Assembly: GCF_023702125.1 (NCBI RefSeq)
Contig: NZ_CP098415.1
Location: forward strand, 2,542,001-2,606,000
Length of the DNA stretch: 64,000 nucleotides
Direction: 5' to 3'
DNA from: Halorubrum hochsteinianum
GTDB lineage: Archaea > Halobacteriota > Halobacteria > Halobacteriales > Haloferacaceae
Shown: piece after piece, positions 30,835-40,301 of the stretch
How positions within the stretch are numbered: the first letter of the stretch is position 1
Layout of the letters: every line of letters starts with the position of its first letter
Notes under the pieces: generated by a model
Seen by the model: only the letters and a program-made list of their open reading frames with translations
The model's database searches: none
What the model was told of the DNA's origin: nothing
Position numbers and translations under genes: made by a program

Positions 30835-33800
30835 ATGAGCGACGAGGACGCCGAGCGCCCCGCCCAGCGGTCCGATCTGGAGGGCGACAGCTCCGCGTCC
30901 GACGCGTCCCCGCGGGACGGTCGGGATGACGCCGAGGAACCCGACCAACGAGACGACCCCGACGAACGGGACGCGGACGCGGACACAGAACCGGCGGATC
31001 CGACGAACCGGACGGATCCGGCGGAGGGCGATACGGCGACCGAGACGACGGACGACGCTGAGTCGTCGGAAGGAGACAGGTCTTTCGACCCCGACGACGG
31101 GGCGGTCGAGGCGTCCGAACTCGACCCCGACGACGGGGCGGTCGAGGCGTCCGAACTCGACCCCGACGACGGGACGGACGGGGGGTCCGAACTCGACGAG
31201 GACGACGGACCGGACGCGGGGTCGCCGGTCGTCACCGACCGGTACACCTGGCGGTCCCTGCTCGCGGAGCGAGGCCAGGAGGACGCCGCGCGGCGGGTGT
31301 ACGACGACGTGCCGGACGCCCCGGCGGTGCCGGCCGACGCGGTCGCGCTCCACCTCCCCGACGGCGTTGACGACGTGATCCGGGCCGCCGGGGTCGACGA
31401 ACCGTTCGAGGCCGACGGCGAGACCGCGGTCTCCGGCCACGGGACCCCGGACCGAGGCACGCTGGTCGTCGGCTCGGACGCCGTCCTGCTCGACGGGTCG
31501 GCCGTCGTGCCGACCGGCGAGCGCCTCGCAGCGCCGCCCGAGACGGTCCCCGACGAGGACGGCGAAGCCGGAGTCGACGTGCCGGATGCGGACGGCGAGA
31601 GCAGCGACACGGACGCGGGCGACGGAGAGGCGGACGCGAACGGCGACGAAACGGCCCCTACCGACGGCGAGACGGAACGCGACGACACCATCGTTGACGA
31701 CGTCGACACCGAGGACGCGGCACCGGACACGGTCTTCGCGGACCCGGTCGGACGTGGCGGCGTCGGCGGGGTCGTGGTCGCGTCCGGCGACGCCGTCGAG
31801 CCGGTGCCGTCGCGCGCGCCGACCCCGGACGAGTGGGTCCGAGTCGACCTCGATCCGGCCGCGCTCCTCGGGTTCGACCCGAGCGAGACGGACTATCGGG
31901 TCCGCGCGGCCGCGGCGGTCGGCGACGTCCTCTGGGACCTGTGCGCTGAGCGGTACGACCCGTACTCGGTCCCGGTGTTGAAGGGGTACTACACGTGGGA
32001 CGACTACCGCGAGGAGTTCTTCCTCGACGAGGACGGGAACCCGCCGACGGTCGAGAACGAGGAGGGAGAACCCGAGCCGCAGGCGTTCACCCACGAGGAC
32101 AAGACGGAGGCGCTCGGGTTCGACCCGGACCGCACCGAGGAGCTGCTCGGTGCGGGCGGGAACGCCGCCGCCGACCTCGCCGACCTCGTCGACGAGCGGA
32201 CCGTCGACGTCAACCCAGAGATCGACGAGGACGCGTTCTTCTCGACCGCGGAGGGCCACACGACGCTGACGAACCGGTACGACCTGGAGAAGGCGGTACC
32301 GATGCCGAAGAAGACGCACTTCCGCGAGGAGGAGCGCTACTGGGTGAACAAGCCGTACGCGTTCGTCATCGTCTTCCGGTCGACGAAGGAGAACGAGGTG
32401 AAGTACTACGCGGTCCAGCCGTACCGGACCGAGATCGAGACGGACCTCACGGAGTTTCTCACCGGGAAGCTCCGCACCTCGATCAAGTACGCCGACGAGT
32501 CGATCGCGGGCGGCGGCGAGGCGTTCCGCGAGGAGGTGATAGTCGAGGAGACGCGGTCGCTCCTGGACCGCTACGGAATCTACGAGGACGACGGCGACGA
32601 GCGCGGGATCGCGGACGCGCTGATCGACCGGTTCGGGATCGAGCCGTCCGAGGGGATCGCGTGGCGGATCGCGGAGTCGCTGGGCTACGAGCCGCCCGTC
32701 GAGTCGGAGTCCGACCCGCCGGAGATCAGCGCCCGCCCCGAGCCGGCCGTCCTCGCGGAGGACGCCGAGACGCTCTCGGAACACCAGGTCGAGAAGCTGC
32801 TGTACTACCTCAAACGCGACTTCATCGGCTACGAGCGGATCGACCCGATCAAGTACGACATCAACGTCGAGGACATCTCCTGTGACGGGTACAACTCCCC
32901 CGTCTTCGTCTACCACTCCGAGTACGAGCAGATCATCACGAACATCCATCACGGCACCGACGAGCTGGACGACTTCGTAGTGAAGCTGGCGCAGCGGTCC
33001 GGGAAGGGCATCTCGAAGCGGCGGCCCCAGGTGGACGCCACCCTCCCCGACGGCTCGCGCGCCCAGCTCACGCTCGGCCGCGAGGTGTCCGACCACGGGA
33101 CCAACTACACCATCCGGCAGTTCAACGACGTTCCGTTCACCCCGATCGACCTGATCAACTGGAAGACGTTCTCGCTCGACGAGATGGCGTTCCTCTGGCT
33201 CTCGATCGAGAACCACAAGAGCCTGATCTTCGCCGGCGGCACCGCCTCCGGGAAGACGACGAGCCTGAACGCGGTCTCCCTCTTCATCCCCTCGAACGCG
33301 AAGATCGTCTCGATCGAGGACACCCGGGAGGTGGAGCTGCCGCAGCGCAACTGGATCGCCTCCGTCACGCGCCCCTCCTTCTCCGACGACGACAAGGGCG
33401 ACATCGACGAGTTCGACTTACTGGAGGCCGCGCTCCGCCAGCGCCCCGACTACACCGTGATGGGCGAGATCCGCGGCGAGGAGGGTCGGACCGCCTTTCA
33501 GGTGATGTCGACCGGCCACACCACCTACACCACCTTCCACGCCGACTCCGTCGGCGAGGTGCTCAAGCGGTTCACCACCGACCCGATCAACGTCTCGAAG
33601 ACGATGTTCACCGCACTCGATCTGGTCTCCATCCAGACGTCGACCCGCGTTCAGGGCAAGAAGGTCCGCCGGAACAAGTCGATCACCGAGATCAACCACT
33701 ACGACGCCGAGAACGACGAGATCAACGTTCAGGACGTGTTCCAGTGGCAGGCCGAGACGGACGAGTTCCTCCAGATGGGCGACTCGAACACCCTCGAAGA

Positions 33801-34806
33801 CATCATGTTCGACCGCGGCTGGAGCCGTGAGACGCTCGACGAGGAGCTGCGCAAGCGCCGCGTCGTGTTGGCGTACCTCATCGACCGCGGGCTCAACAGC
33901 TACGCGCAGGTGGCGGCGACGTTCCAGGCGTTCATCAACGACCCGGAAACGGTGCTCGCGCTCATGGCCAACGACGAGCTCGAGCGCTCGCTGGAGGACC
34001 TCCGCGAGATGGAGTCGGTGCTGATCAACGTCGACCGCGACAAGGAGGAGCTGGTCCCGCGACCCGAACCGGACGCCGAGGCGCGGGCGGAGGTCGCCGA
34101 GATACTCGACTCCGCCGAGGACCTGTTCGAGACGTACCGGGGCGAGGTGCCGGACTCGGTCGCGAACGCCCTCCTCGAGATGGCTCCCGCCCGCGACGTC
34201 GAGGCGCGGCCGGGAGGGGACCGCGAGGCCCTCGCCGAAACGGTGCGGGAGGCGGACGCGACGGACGCGACCGCGATCGAGGCGAACGCGGAGCCGGAGG
34301 CGGCCGACGCCGACCCGGACGCCCAGTCACCGGACACCGGCCCGGACGCCCAGTCGCCCGACTTCGATCCGGACGCCTCACCGACCGACCCCGCTCACGG
34401 CGACTTCGGGGAGACCGCCGAAGCGGACGCGACCGCGGCCGGCGACGGCTCCGGCGACCCCGGGGACATCGACTTCGGGGAGCCGTTCGACGAGGGGGTC
34501 GACGTGCTCTCGTCGCCCGCGGGACCGCCGGGATCGGGCGCGGAGCCGGACGTGAGCGAGGGGTTCGGCGCTCCCGACCCCGACGCCGGCGACTCCGTCG
34601 AATCCGCGGTCGACGGGCCCGGGGAATCGGACGAGCTCGACGGGCCGACCGAACCGGCCGAACCGGGGAAATCGGAGGGCGAGGACGCTTCGGACGCCGA
34701 TCCGCCGGACGCCGAGCCGCCCGGGGGCGACTCGTCGGACGGCGAGTCCGGCGACGACATCGAGAACTGGGGGTTCGGCGACGTCGAGCCCGCGGAGGAC
34801 GGGTGA
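30835..34806 (+). CDS. Type IV pilus / secretion ATPase (PilB3-like), very large
   Basis: 1323 residues; start MSDEDAERP at ATG 30835. It is the motor of a type IV pilus-like system, hydrolysing ATP on the cytoplasmic face of the platform protein. The conserved core is about residues 370-1130. Walker A is GGTASGKTT at 801-809, Walker B is YTVMGEIRGEE at about 873, and the Asp/His boxes are nearby (SIEDTREVELPQ; TTYTTFHADS). About 350 acidic, low-complexity residues precede the core, with a 12-residue tandem repeat (GAVEASELDPDD type) near 84-119. About 190 similar residues follow it. Such wings are common in haloarchaeal homologues, but these are long. First gene of the pilus operon. Confidence 0.92.
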   Translation: MSDEDAERPAQRSDLEGDSSASDASPRDGRDDAEEPDQRDDPDERDADADTEPADPTNRTDPAEGDTATETTDDAESSEGDRSFDPDDGAVEASELDPDDGAVEASELDPDDGTDGGSELDEDDGPDAGSPVVTDRYTWRSLLAERGQEDAARRVYDDVPDAPAVPADAVALHLPDGVDDVIRAAGVDEPFEADGETAVSGHGTPDRGTLVVGSDAVLLDGSAVVPTGERLAAPPETVPDEDGEAGVDVPDADGESSDTDAGDGEADANGDETAPTDGETERDDTIVDDVDTEDAAPDTVFADPVGRGGVGGVVVASGDAVEPVPSRAPTPDEWVRVDLDPAALLGFDPSETDYRVRAAAAVGDVLWDLCAERYDPYSVPVLKGYYTWDDYREEFFLDEDGNPPTVENEEGEPEPQAFTHEDKTEALGFDPDRTEELLGAGGNAAADLADLVDERTVDVNPEIDEDAFFSTAEGHTTLTNRYDLEKAVPMPKKTHFREEERYWVNKPYAFVIVFRSTKENEVKYYAVQPYRTEIETDLTEFLTGKLRTSIKYADESIAGGGEAFREEVIVEETRSLLDRYGIYEDDGDERGIADALIDRFGIEPSEGIAWRIAESLGYEPPVESESDPPEISARPEPAVLAEDAETLSEHQVEKLLYYLKRDFIGYERIDPIKYDINVEDISCDGYNSPVFVYHSEYEQIITNIHHGTDELDDFVVKLAQRSGKGISKRRPQVDATLPDGSRAQLTLGREVSDHGTNYTIRQFNDVPFTPIDLINWKTFSLDEMAFLWLSIENHKSLIFAGGTASGKTTSLNAVSLFIPSNAKIVSIEDTREVELPQRNWIASVTRPSFSDDDKGDIDEFDLLEAALRQRPDYTVMGEIRGEEGRTAFQVMSTGHTTYTTFHADSVGEVLKRFTTDPINVSKTMFTALDLVSIQTSTRVQGKKVRRNKSITEINHYDAENDEINVQDVFQWQAETDEFLQMGDSNTLEDIMFDRGWSRETLDEELRKRRVVLAYLIDRGLNSYAQVAATFQAFINDPETVLALMANDELERSLEDLREMESVLINVDRDKEELVPRPEPDAEARAEVAEILDSAEDLFETYRGEVPDSVANALLEMAPARDVEARPGGDREALAETVREADATDATAIEANAEPEAADADPDAQSPDTGPDAQSPDFDPDASPTDPAHGDFGETAEADATAAGDGSGDPGDIDFGEPFDEGVDVLSSPAGPPGSGAEPDVSEGFGAPDPDAGDSVESAVDGPGESDELDGPTEPAEPGKSEGEDASDADPPDAEPPGGDSSDGESGDDIENWGFGDVEPAEDG
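31086..31193 (+). repeat. 36-bp in-frame tandem repeat inside the ATPase gene
   Basis: Two perfect 36-base units (31086-31121 and 31122-31157) and a third diverged unit (31158-31193). They encode 12-residue acidic repeats in the disordered N-terminal wing, so copy number can change without breaking the frame. Confidence 0.85.
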
Positions 34807-34833
34807 CACGATGTCGGTCTTGAGGGACTCGTC

Positions 34834-36870
34834 GTGAGCCTCGACGTGGACGCGGGCGACGGCGGGCTCGACGCGAACGTCCTCGCGGAGCTGTGTTACC
34901 CTGTGTTCGAGCTCCTGTTCGACCCCGACGGCGACTTCGTCGCCGACGTCGAGCGCAAACTCGTCGAGGCGCGCATGCCCGATCAGGTCGAGATGTACGT
35001 CTCGATGGCCCTCGCGGTCGGGCTGTTGGTCGGCGGGTCGCTCTGGGCGGTCGGCACGCTCGTCGGCTACGGCGCGTTCTCGCTCGGGCTGATCGACCCC
35101 GGAACCCTCTCGCTCGGCGTCCCCGCGCCGACCCCGGAGATCCAGGCGCTGCTCCGGTCGCTCGTCGTGCCGACCGCGGTGTTCGTCAGCGGGCTCGTCT
35201 TCGGATCGATCGGCTTCGCGCTCGGGTTCGGCGGCCTCCTCGCGGTCCCGTACTCCCGGGCCTCGTCGCGGAAGCGCGAGATCAACCTCCTGTTGGCCGA
35301 CTCCGTCTCGTTCATGTACGCCCTCTCCGTCGGCGGGCTCAACCAGCTGGAGATCCTGCGCGCGATGGCGGCCGCCGAGGACACCTACGGCGAGGTGTCC
35401 CGCGAGTTCCAGAGCATCGTCAACGAGACGGAGTACTTCGGCACCGACTACCGCAACGCGATCCGCCAGCAGTCGCTCGAGACCCCCTCCGACGAGCTCT
35501 CGCAGTTCCTCGCCGACATGCTCTCCATCGTCAACTCCGGCGGCGACATGGAGAGCTTCCTGAAGGACAAAAAGGAGAAACACCTCCGCACGTCGAAACA
35601 GGAGCGCGAGATGACGTTGGAGACGCTGGAGCTGTTCGGCGAGATGTACATGACGCTCTCTCTGTTCCCGCTCCTTCTCATCATCATCCTCGTCATCATG
35701 GGGATGATGGGCGAGGCCGACGACCGCCTGCTGTACGTCACGGTGTACCTGCTCATCCCGCTCGTCGGCGTCGGCTTCCTCGTGTTGGTCTCGACGGTGA
35801 AACAGGACGAGCCGGGCGACGGCTACCTCCAGCCGGACGGCGGCAGCGAGCGGCTCCGGCAGACGAGTCAGGAGGGGCTCTTCCACTTCGGGCTGGTGGA
35901 GGCGTTCGTCGGGACCTTCGGCGTCTTCGACCGCATCCGCGACCGCGAGGGGACCCACAAGACGATGGAGATCCTCTCCGCGCCCCACGTTTTCCTGCGC
36001 GAGAACCCCCTGTACACCCTCGCTCTGACCGTCCCCTCGGCGCTCGCGCTCGTCGGCGTCGCGGCCGCGGCCGGCTCGGCCCCGACGACGCTCGACGGGT
36101 GGATCGCTCGCCCCGTGTGGTCGGCGTTCGTCTGGATCTACGTCCCCGTCTACGTCGTGTTGATCCCGCTCGGGGTCTTCTACGAGTGGCACCAGCGCTC
36201 GCGGCGGGCGGTGACAGGGAAGCTCTCGGAGACCCTCCGGAAGCTCTCCTCCGCGAACGACACCGGGCAGACGCTGCTCGAATCCGTCCAGACCGTCTCG
36301 GAGACGTCGACCGGGACGCTCTCGGACGAGTTCGAGGTGATCCACGCGAAGGTGAACTACGGGATGAGCCTGCGGGACGCCTTAGTCGAGTTCAACAACT
36401 CGTACGCGGTGCCCCGGCTCGCCCGGACGGTGAAGCTCATCACTGAGGCGCAGGAGGCCTCCTCGCAGATCACGGACGTGCTGACGACGGCCGCGCAGGC
36501 CTCGGAGAACCAGGACGACATCGAGCGCGAGCGCAAGTCCCGGACCCGGATGCAGGTGGCGATCATCGTGATGACGTACATCACGCTGCTCGGCGTGATG
36601 GCCATCCTCCAGACGCAGTTCATCGACGTGATGGGCGACCTGGTCTCGCAGAGCGACGGCGGCGGGAGCGCCGGCGGGGCGGGCTTCGGCGGCGGCGGCG
36701 GCATCGACCCCGACATCCTCTCGATGCTGTTCTTCCACGCGGTGACGATCCAAGCGATCCTCTCGGGGTTCATCAGCGGCTACATCCGCGACGCGGAGCT
36801 CGTCTCCGGGGTCAAGTTCGCCGTGATCCTGATGACGCTGGCGCTGGGGGTGTGGATCTATGTCGGGTGA
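34834..36870 (+). CDS. Type IV pilus platform protein (PilC3/TadC type)
   Basis: 678 residues, GTG start. Two T2SSF domains are visible. The first (about residues 135-235) contains REINLLLADSVSFMYALSVGGLNQLEILRAMA. The second (about 460-560) contains GKLSETLRKLSSANDTGQTLLESVQTV and YGMSLRDALVEF. About nine membrane segments include 50-75, 105-135, 265-290, 300-322, 395-415, 425-445, 570-590 and two near the C-terminus. It would anchor the ATPase and extract subunits from the membrane. Between the ATPase stop and this start is an 8-codon mini-frame (ATG 34811 to TGA 34837) overlapping the start as GTGA. Next gene overlaps by 11 bases. Confidence 0.9.
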   Translation: MSLDVDAGDGGLDANVLAELCYPVFELLFDPDGDFVADVERKLVEARMPDQVEMYVSMALAVGLLVGGSLWAVGTLVGYGAFSLGLIDPGTLSLGVPAPTPEIQALLRSLVVPTAVFVSGLVFGSIGFALGFGGLLAVPYSRASSRKREINLLLADSVSFMYALSVGGLNQLEILRAMAAAEDTYGEVSREFQSIVNETEYFGTDYRNAIRQQSLETPSDELSQFLADMLSIVNSGGDMESFLKDKKEKHLRTSKQEREMTLETLELFGEMYMTLSLFPLLLIIILVIMGMMGEADDRLLYVTVYLLIPLVGVGFLVLVSTVKQDEPGDGYLQPDGGSERLRQTSQEGLFHFGLVEAFVGTFGVFDRIRDREGTHKTMEILSAPHVFLRENPLYTLALTVPSALALVGVAAAAGSAPTTLDGWIARPVWSAFVWIYVPVYVVLIPLGVFYEWHQRSRRAVTGKLSETLRKLSSANDTGQTLLESVQTVSETSTGTLSDEFEVIHAKVNYGMSLRDALVEFNNSYAVPRLARTVKLITEAQEASSQITDVLTTAAQASENQDDIERERKSRTRMQVAIIVMTYITLLGVMAILQTQFIDVMGDLVSQSDGGGSAGGAGFGGGGGIDPDILSMLFFHAVTIQAILSGFISGYIRDAELVSGVKFAVILMTLALGVWIYVG

Positions 36871-37378
36871 CCGCGCGCAGACCGTCCTCGACTTCGTCGT
36901 CGGGATGTCCGTGTTCCTCGTCGCGGTCGGGTTCACGTTCGCGTTCGTCCCGTCGCTTCTGGAGCCGTACGCGGTCGGGGAGGGCGCGACCGTCATCGTC
37001 GCCGAGCGCGGCGCGGCGCGGCTCGCGGAGTCGTCGCTCACCGGCGTCGGCTCGACCGCGGCCCTGTCGCACGCCTGTACGTTCGCGTTCTTCGGCGGGA
37101 CTGCCCCGGCGGCCGACGAGGAGTGCGGGTGGACCGAAGACGCCGACGACCTCCACGCGGAACTCGGCGTCGACGACCTGCGCGGACTCAATCTCACCGT
37201 GACGCAGGACGGGAGGGTCCAGCAGCTCGAATCGAACGGGAACGTCACCACGATGCGCGCCGGTCCCGCACCGCCGCGGACGGAGAGCGTCTCGGCCGCC
37301 AGCCGCATCGTCACCATCGACGATCCCGAGAGCCCGGGGGATCCAGAGACGTACCGGCTCACGCTGCGGGTGTGGTGA
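36860..37378 (+). CDS. Pilin-like protein 1 of the pilus operon
   Basis: 172 residues, overlapping the platform gene by 11 bases. The N-terminus MSGDRAQTVLDFVVGMSVFLVAVGFTFAF has the archaeal class III plan: short charged leader, Arg-Ala before Gln as likely cleavage site, then a hydrophobic helix. The exported part is acidic. It holds two cysteines (about 73 and 90) that could form a disulfide, since they lie in a short segment THSHACTF...DEECGW. It probably corresponds to one of the haloarchaeal families of unknown function (DUF7287) found after PilB/PilC genes. Role as minor subunit is inferred. Confidence 0.75.
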   Translation: MSGDRAQTVLDFVVGMSVFLVAVGFTFAFVPSLLEPYAVGEGATVIVAERGAARLAESSLTGVGSTAALSHACTFAFFGGTAPAADEECGWTEDADDLHAELGVDDLRGLNLTVTQDGRVQQLESNGNVTTMRAGPAPPRTESVSAASRIVTIDDPESPGDPETYRLTLRVW

Positions 37379-37379
37379 G

Positions 37380-38015
37380 ATGTTCGTCGAACACCTCCCC
37401 GACGACCGCGGGCAGGCGCACACCCTGGAGGCGTTCACGGCGGCGCTGCTCCTCGTCGCCGGCCTCATCTTCGCGACGCAGGCGACGGCCGTCACGCCGC
37501 TGTCCGCGAGCACGTCGAACCAGCACGTCGAGAATCAGGCGGCGATCGCCGCGCAGGACGTGTTGACGACGACCGGGGAAAGCGGGAACCTGCGGGCCGC
37601 GCTGCTGTACTACGAGGACGGCGAGTTCGTCGACAGCGGCGACGAGGCCGGCTACGCGGGGGTGCCGCCGGCGTCGCACCCGCTCCACGACCCGCTGACG
37701 GAGGCGTTCGGCGACCGTCAGATCGCCTTCGACATCGAGGTGGCTTTCCCCGAGGACGGCGGCAACCGGACGGGCGACGCCACCGTGGTCGACATGGGAT
37801 CGCCGAGCGACAACGCGGCGACCGCGAGCGCCCGCGTGGCGCTGTACGCCGACGACCGACTGTTCGACGGCAGCGTCGACGATCCGGGCGACGCGACCTA
37901 CTCCGGGCCGCGGCTCGCGAACGAGAGCGGACACGACTACTTCGCGCCGTCGGTCGGCGGGAGCGACACGCTGTACACGGTCGTGGAGGTGAAAATTACC
38001 GCATGGCAGATGTGA
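37380..38015 (+). CDS. Pilin-like protein 2 of the pilus operon
   Basis: 211 residues, starting two bases after the previous stop. The leader MFVEHLPDDRGQAHTLEAFTAALLLVAGLIFATQA shows Arg-Gly before Gln and the conserved Glu at about position 5 of the helix, as in type IV pilins. The exported domain contains TSNQHVENQAAIAAQDVLTT and a threonine/aspartate-rich second half. It ends in VEVKITAWQM, like a membrane-distal beta strand. It matches in position the family called DUF7288 in other haloarchaea (from memory). Its end overlaps the next gene by 13 bases, so it belongs to the same operon. Confidence 0.75.
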   Translation: MFVEHLPDDRGQAHTLEAFTAALLLVAGLIFATQATAVTPLSASTSNQHVENQAAIAAQDVLTTTGESGNLRAALLYYEDGEFVDSGDEAGYAGVPPASHPLHDPLTEAFGDRQIAFDIEVAFPEDGGNRTGDATVVDMGSPSDNAATASARVALYADDRLFDGSVDDPGDATYSGPRLANESGHDYFAPSVGGSDTLYTVVEVKITAWQM

Positions 38016-39007
38016 GTTTCCCCCGCAGGCGCGGGCACGAGAACGACGGCCCCGACCACGACGAGGACCGGGCGCAGATCATCCTGATCACCGGGCTCAC
38101 GCTCGCCGTCCTCTTCGTCGCGGTGGTGCTCCTGTTGAACACCGTCATCTACACCGAGAACCTCGCGACTCGGGGTACGGACGCGGGGGGCGCGGAGGCG
38201 ATCGAGTTCCGCGACGACGCCGTCGACGACCTCGCCGGGATCCTCCACCGCGAACACCGGAACGCGAGCGACGGCGACGTCCTCGACGACTTTGACGAGA
38301 GCGCGGGGACGTACGGTCGCACTGTCGCCGGTCTGCGGGCGCGCGACGGGGTGATCGCGAACGTGAGCGTGAACCGCTCCACCGTCGACCGGGGGTACTT
38401 CGTCGCCCAGAACGAGACCGAGAGCGGCTTCCGGAACATGACTGCCCCCGACGGCACGACGGCGAACTGGACGGTCGCCGGCGGGGTAACGCGGACGCGG
38501 AACTATCGGATGACCGTCGATCCCGACGACCTGTCGAGTTCGCCGGACCCGGTGTTCACGGTCGTTGCGGACGGCACGGACGGTGGCACCAACGAAACCT
38601 GGTCGGCGTCGCTGTCCGCGGGGTCGGGCGACAACCTGACCGTGACCGTGGACGACGGGGACGGATCCCCGGCGACCGAGTCGTTCGAGCCCGGACCGGG
38701 CGGGAACCACGCCGTTGACTTCACCGGCGGTACGGTCAACGGCGTGCCGTTCGACGCGCTCGTCTGGGCCGACGGAGTCCAGACGGGGTCCGACCCGTAC
38801 GGCCTGCGCTACGAGAACGGGACCGCGGCGACCGGGACCTACCACCTCGTCGTCGACGACCGCGACGGCGGCGCGAGCCCGGACCGCCCCTCCCGGCCGT
38901 ACGTCGCCGACGCCGTCTACAGCGTCTACGTGGAACTCACCCACCGGACGCCGGAACTGACCTACGGCGACGCGGTCCGGCTCGCGCCGGGTGAGCGCGA
39001 TGCGTGA
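38003..39007 (+). CDS. Pilin-like protein 3 of the pilus operon
   Basis: 334 residues. A longer charged leader (1-22) ends EDRAQIILITGLTLAVLFVAVVLLLN: Arg-Ala before Gln and then a hydrophobic helix. The exported domain begins with ENLATRGTDAGGAEAIEFRDDAVDDLAGILHREH and continues as an Asp/Thr/Gly-rich beta region with several Asn-x-Ser/Thr sites that could be N-glycosylated in haloarchaea. Position and start resemble the family DUF7261. Its last codons overlap the next gene (ATG at 39000). Confidence 0.72.
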   Translation: MADVSFPRRRGHENDGPDHDEDRAQIILITGLTLAVLFVAVVLLLNTVIYTENLATRGTDAGGAEAIEFRDDAVDDLAGILHREHRNASDGDVLDDFDESAGTYGRTVAGLRARDGVIANVSVNRSTVDRGYFVAQNETESGFRNMTAPDGTTANWTVAGGVTRTRNYRMTVDPDDLSSSPDPVFTVVADGTDGGTNETWSASLSAGSGDNLTVTVDDGDGSPATESFEPGPGGNHAVDFTGGTVNGVPFDALVWADGVQTGSDPYGLRYENGTAATGTYHLVVDDRDGGASPDRPSRPYVADAVYSVYVELTHRTPELTYGDAVRLAPGERDA

Positions 39008-39488
39008 CGGGCCGGGCGGAACGGACCGTGCCGTGTCGGTCACCGTCGGCTACGTCATGACGCTCGCGGTCGCGACGCTGCTGCTCTCCGGGCTGTTCGT
39101 CGCCGGCGGGTCGTTCGTCGAGACGCAGCGCGAGCGCGCGGCGCAGGGGGAACTCACCGTGGTCGGCGAGCGGATCGCGGCCGATCTGGGCACCGTCGAC
39201 AGGGTCGCGTCGAGTGCGTCGCCGCCGCGGGGGAACCTGACCGTCGAACGGCCGCTGACGCTCCCCGACAGGGTGTCGGGGACCGGCTATCGGATCCGTA
39301 TCGAGGCGTCGGGGGCGGCGGGCACGATCGCGCTCGAAAGCGAACAGGCCGGCGCGACCGTCGAGGTCCCGTTCCGCACGAGCGACGACATCGCGGTCCG
39401 GAACGCGACCGTCGACGGCGGCGACCTCCTGATACGCTGGGACCCGGACACCGAATCCGGCGGGGCCGTGGTGGTGAGTGAGCGATGA
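39000..39488 (+). CDS. Pilin-like protein 4 of the pilus operon
   Basis: 162 residues from ATG 39000; a GTG nine bases upstream is also possible. Leader MRDGPGGTDRAVSVTVGYVMTLAVATLLLSGLFVAGG: Arg-Ala before Val, then a helix. Residues 40-162 form a small beta-rich domain beginning QRERAAQGELTVVGERIAADLGTVDRVA, ending SGGAVVVSER. The order and pattern suggest the family DUF7266. It overlaps its neighbours at both ends (8 bases upstream, 4 bases downstream), so it is translationally coupled. Confidence 0.72.
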   Translation: MRDGPGGTDRAVSVTVGYVMTLAVATLLLSGLFVAGGSFVETQRERAAQGELTVVGERIAADLGTVDRVASSASPPRGNLTVERPLTLPDRVSGTGYRIRIEASGAAGTIALESEQAGATVEVPFRTSDDIAVRNATVDGGDLLIRWDPDTESGGAVVVSER

Positions 39489-40288
39489 CGGATCGCGGTC
39501 GCGGTTCCGGCCCTCAGCGAGACGACCGAAGGACGGGCCTCTGGGGGGACGACCGCGGGGTCAGCGAGACGATCGGGTTCGTCCTCGTGTTCGGACTGAT
39601 CGCGACGACGATCGCGGTCACGTTCACCGTCGGTCTCGGCGGGCTGGAGGACGCCCGGCTCGCCGAGCGCGACAACAACGTCGAGCGCGCGTTCGACGTC
39701 CTCCACGACAACGTTAACGACCTCAGCCGGGACGGCGCGCCGAGTCGGGCGACCGAACTCCGGCTCGGCGGCGGCGAACTGGCGTTCGCGGACGACTCGA
39801 CCCTCCGAATACTCGACTCCACCGGCGACGGGATCGAGCGGTCCTCCACGTCGATCGTGTACCGCGGCGCGGGCGAGACGGAGATCCGCTACGAACACGG
39901 CGCGGTGATCCGGCGCGACGGGGGCGGCAGCGTCATGCTTCAGGAGCCGGACCTCCTCTTCGGCGAGACGACGCTGATCGGGTTCGTCGATGTCGGCCGC
40001 GAGGGGACCGAGCGGGTCGGCGGCGACCGCACGGTCCTCGTTCGGACCGATCGCCCCGGCGACCGCACCGCGACGGAACTGACGGGGAACGTCACGATCC
40101 GGATCCGCGGCCCGACGGTCGACGCGTGGGCCCGGTATTTCGAGGAGCAGGAGGAGGGTTCTGGGAGCGGGACCTTCGACGAGGTGAACCGCACCGCGCC
40201 CGACGAGCTGACGGTCAACATGACCGCGGACGACGGCGACCGTGTCGTGGTCCACCGAACGCCGGTCGGGGTTCGGTTCACCGACTGA
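39485..40288 (+). CDS. Pilin-like protein 5 of the pilus operon
   Basis: 267 residues; ATG overlaps the previous stop (ATGA). The leader is long and polar (1-25), followed by DDRGVSETIGFVLVFGLIATTIAVTFTVG: Arg-Gly before Val-Ser-Glu-Thr-Ile-Gly, very close to archaellin and adhesion-pilin processing sites. The exported part has VERAFDVLHDNVNDLSRDGAPSRATELRLGGGEL, then beta-rich sequence ending VVVHRTPVGVRFTD. It probably belongs to the same family (DUF7289) as the convergent gene that follows, since both share this start and the WARYFE/WAAFFE segment. Last gene of the operon. Confidence 0.75.
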   Translation: MTDRGRGSGPQRDDRRTGLWGDDRGVSETIGFVLVFGLIATTIAVTFTVGLGGLEDARLAERDNNVERAFDVLHDNVNDLSRDGAPSRATELRLGGGELAFADDSTLRILDSTGDGIERSSTSIVYRGAGETEIRYEHGAVIRRDGGGSVMLQEPDLLFGETTLIGFVDVGREGTERVGGDRTVLVRTDRPGDRTATELTGNVTIRIRGPTVDAWARYFEEQEEGSGSGTFDEVNRTAPDELTVNMTADDGDRVVVHRTPVGVRFTD

Positions 40289-40301
40289 CCGAGTCGCCGA
40301 G

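Noticed and set aside
34378-36345. A 655-codon minus-strand open frame opposite the ATPase end and platform gene
   Set aside because: It reads as a repetitive Arg/Glu/Val shadow, and the plus strand has clear T2SSF domains and operon overlaps.
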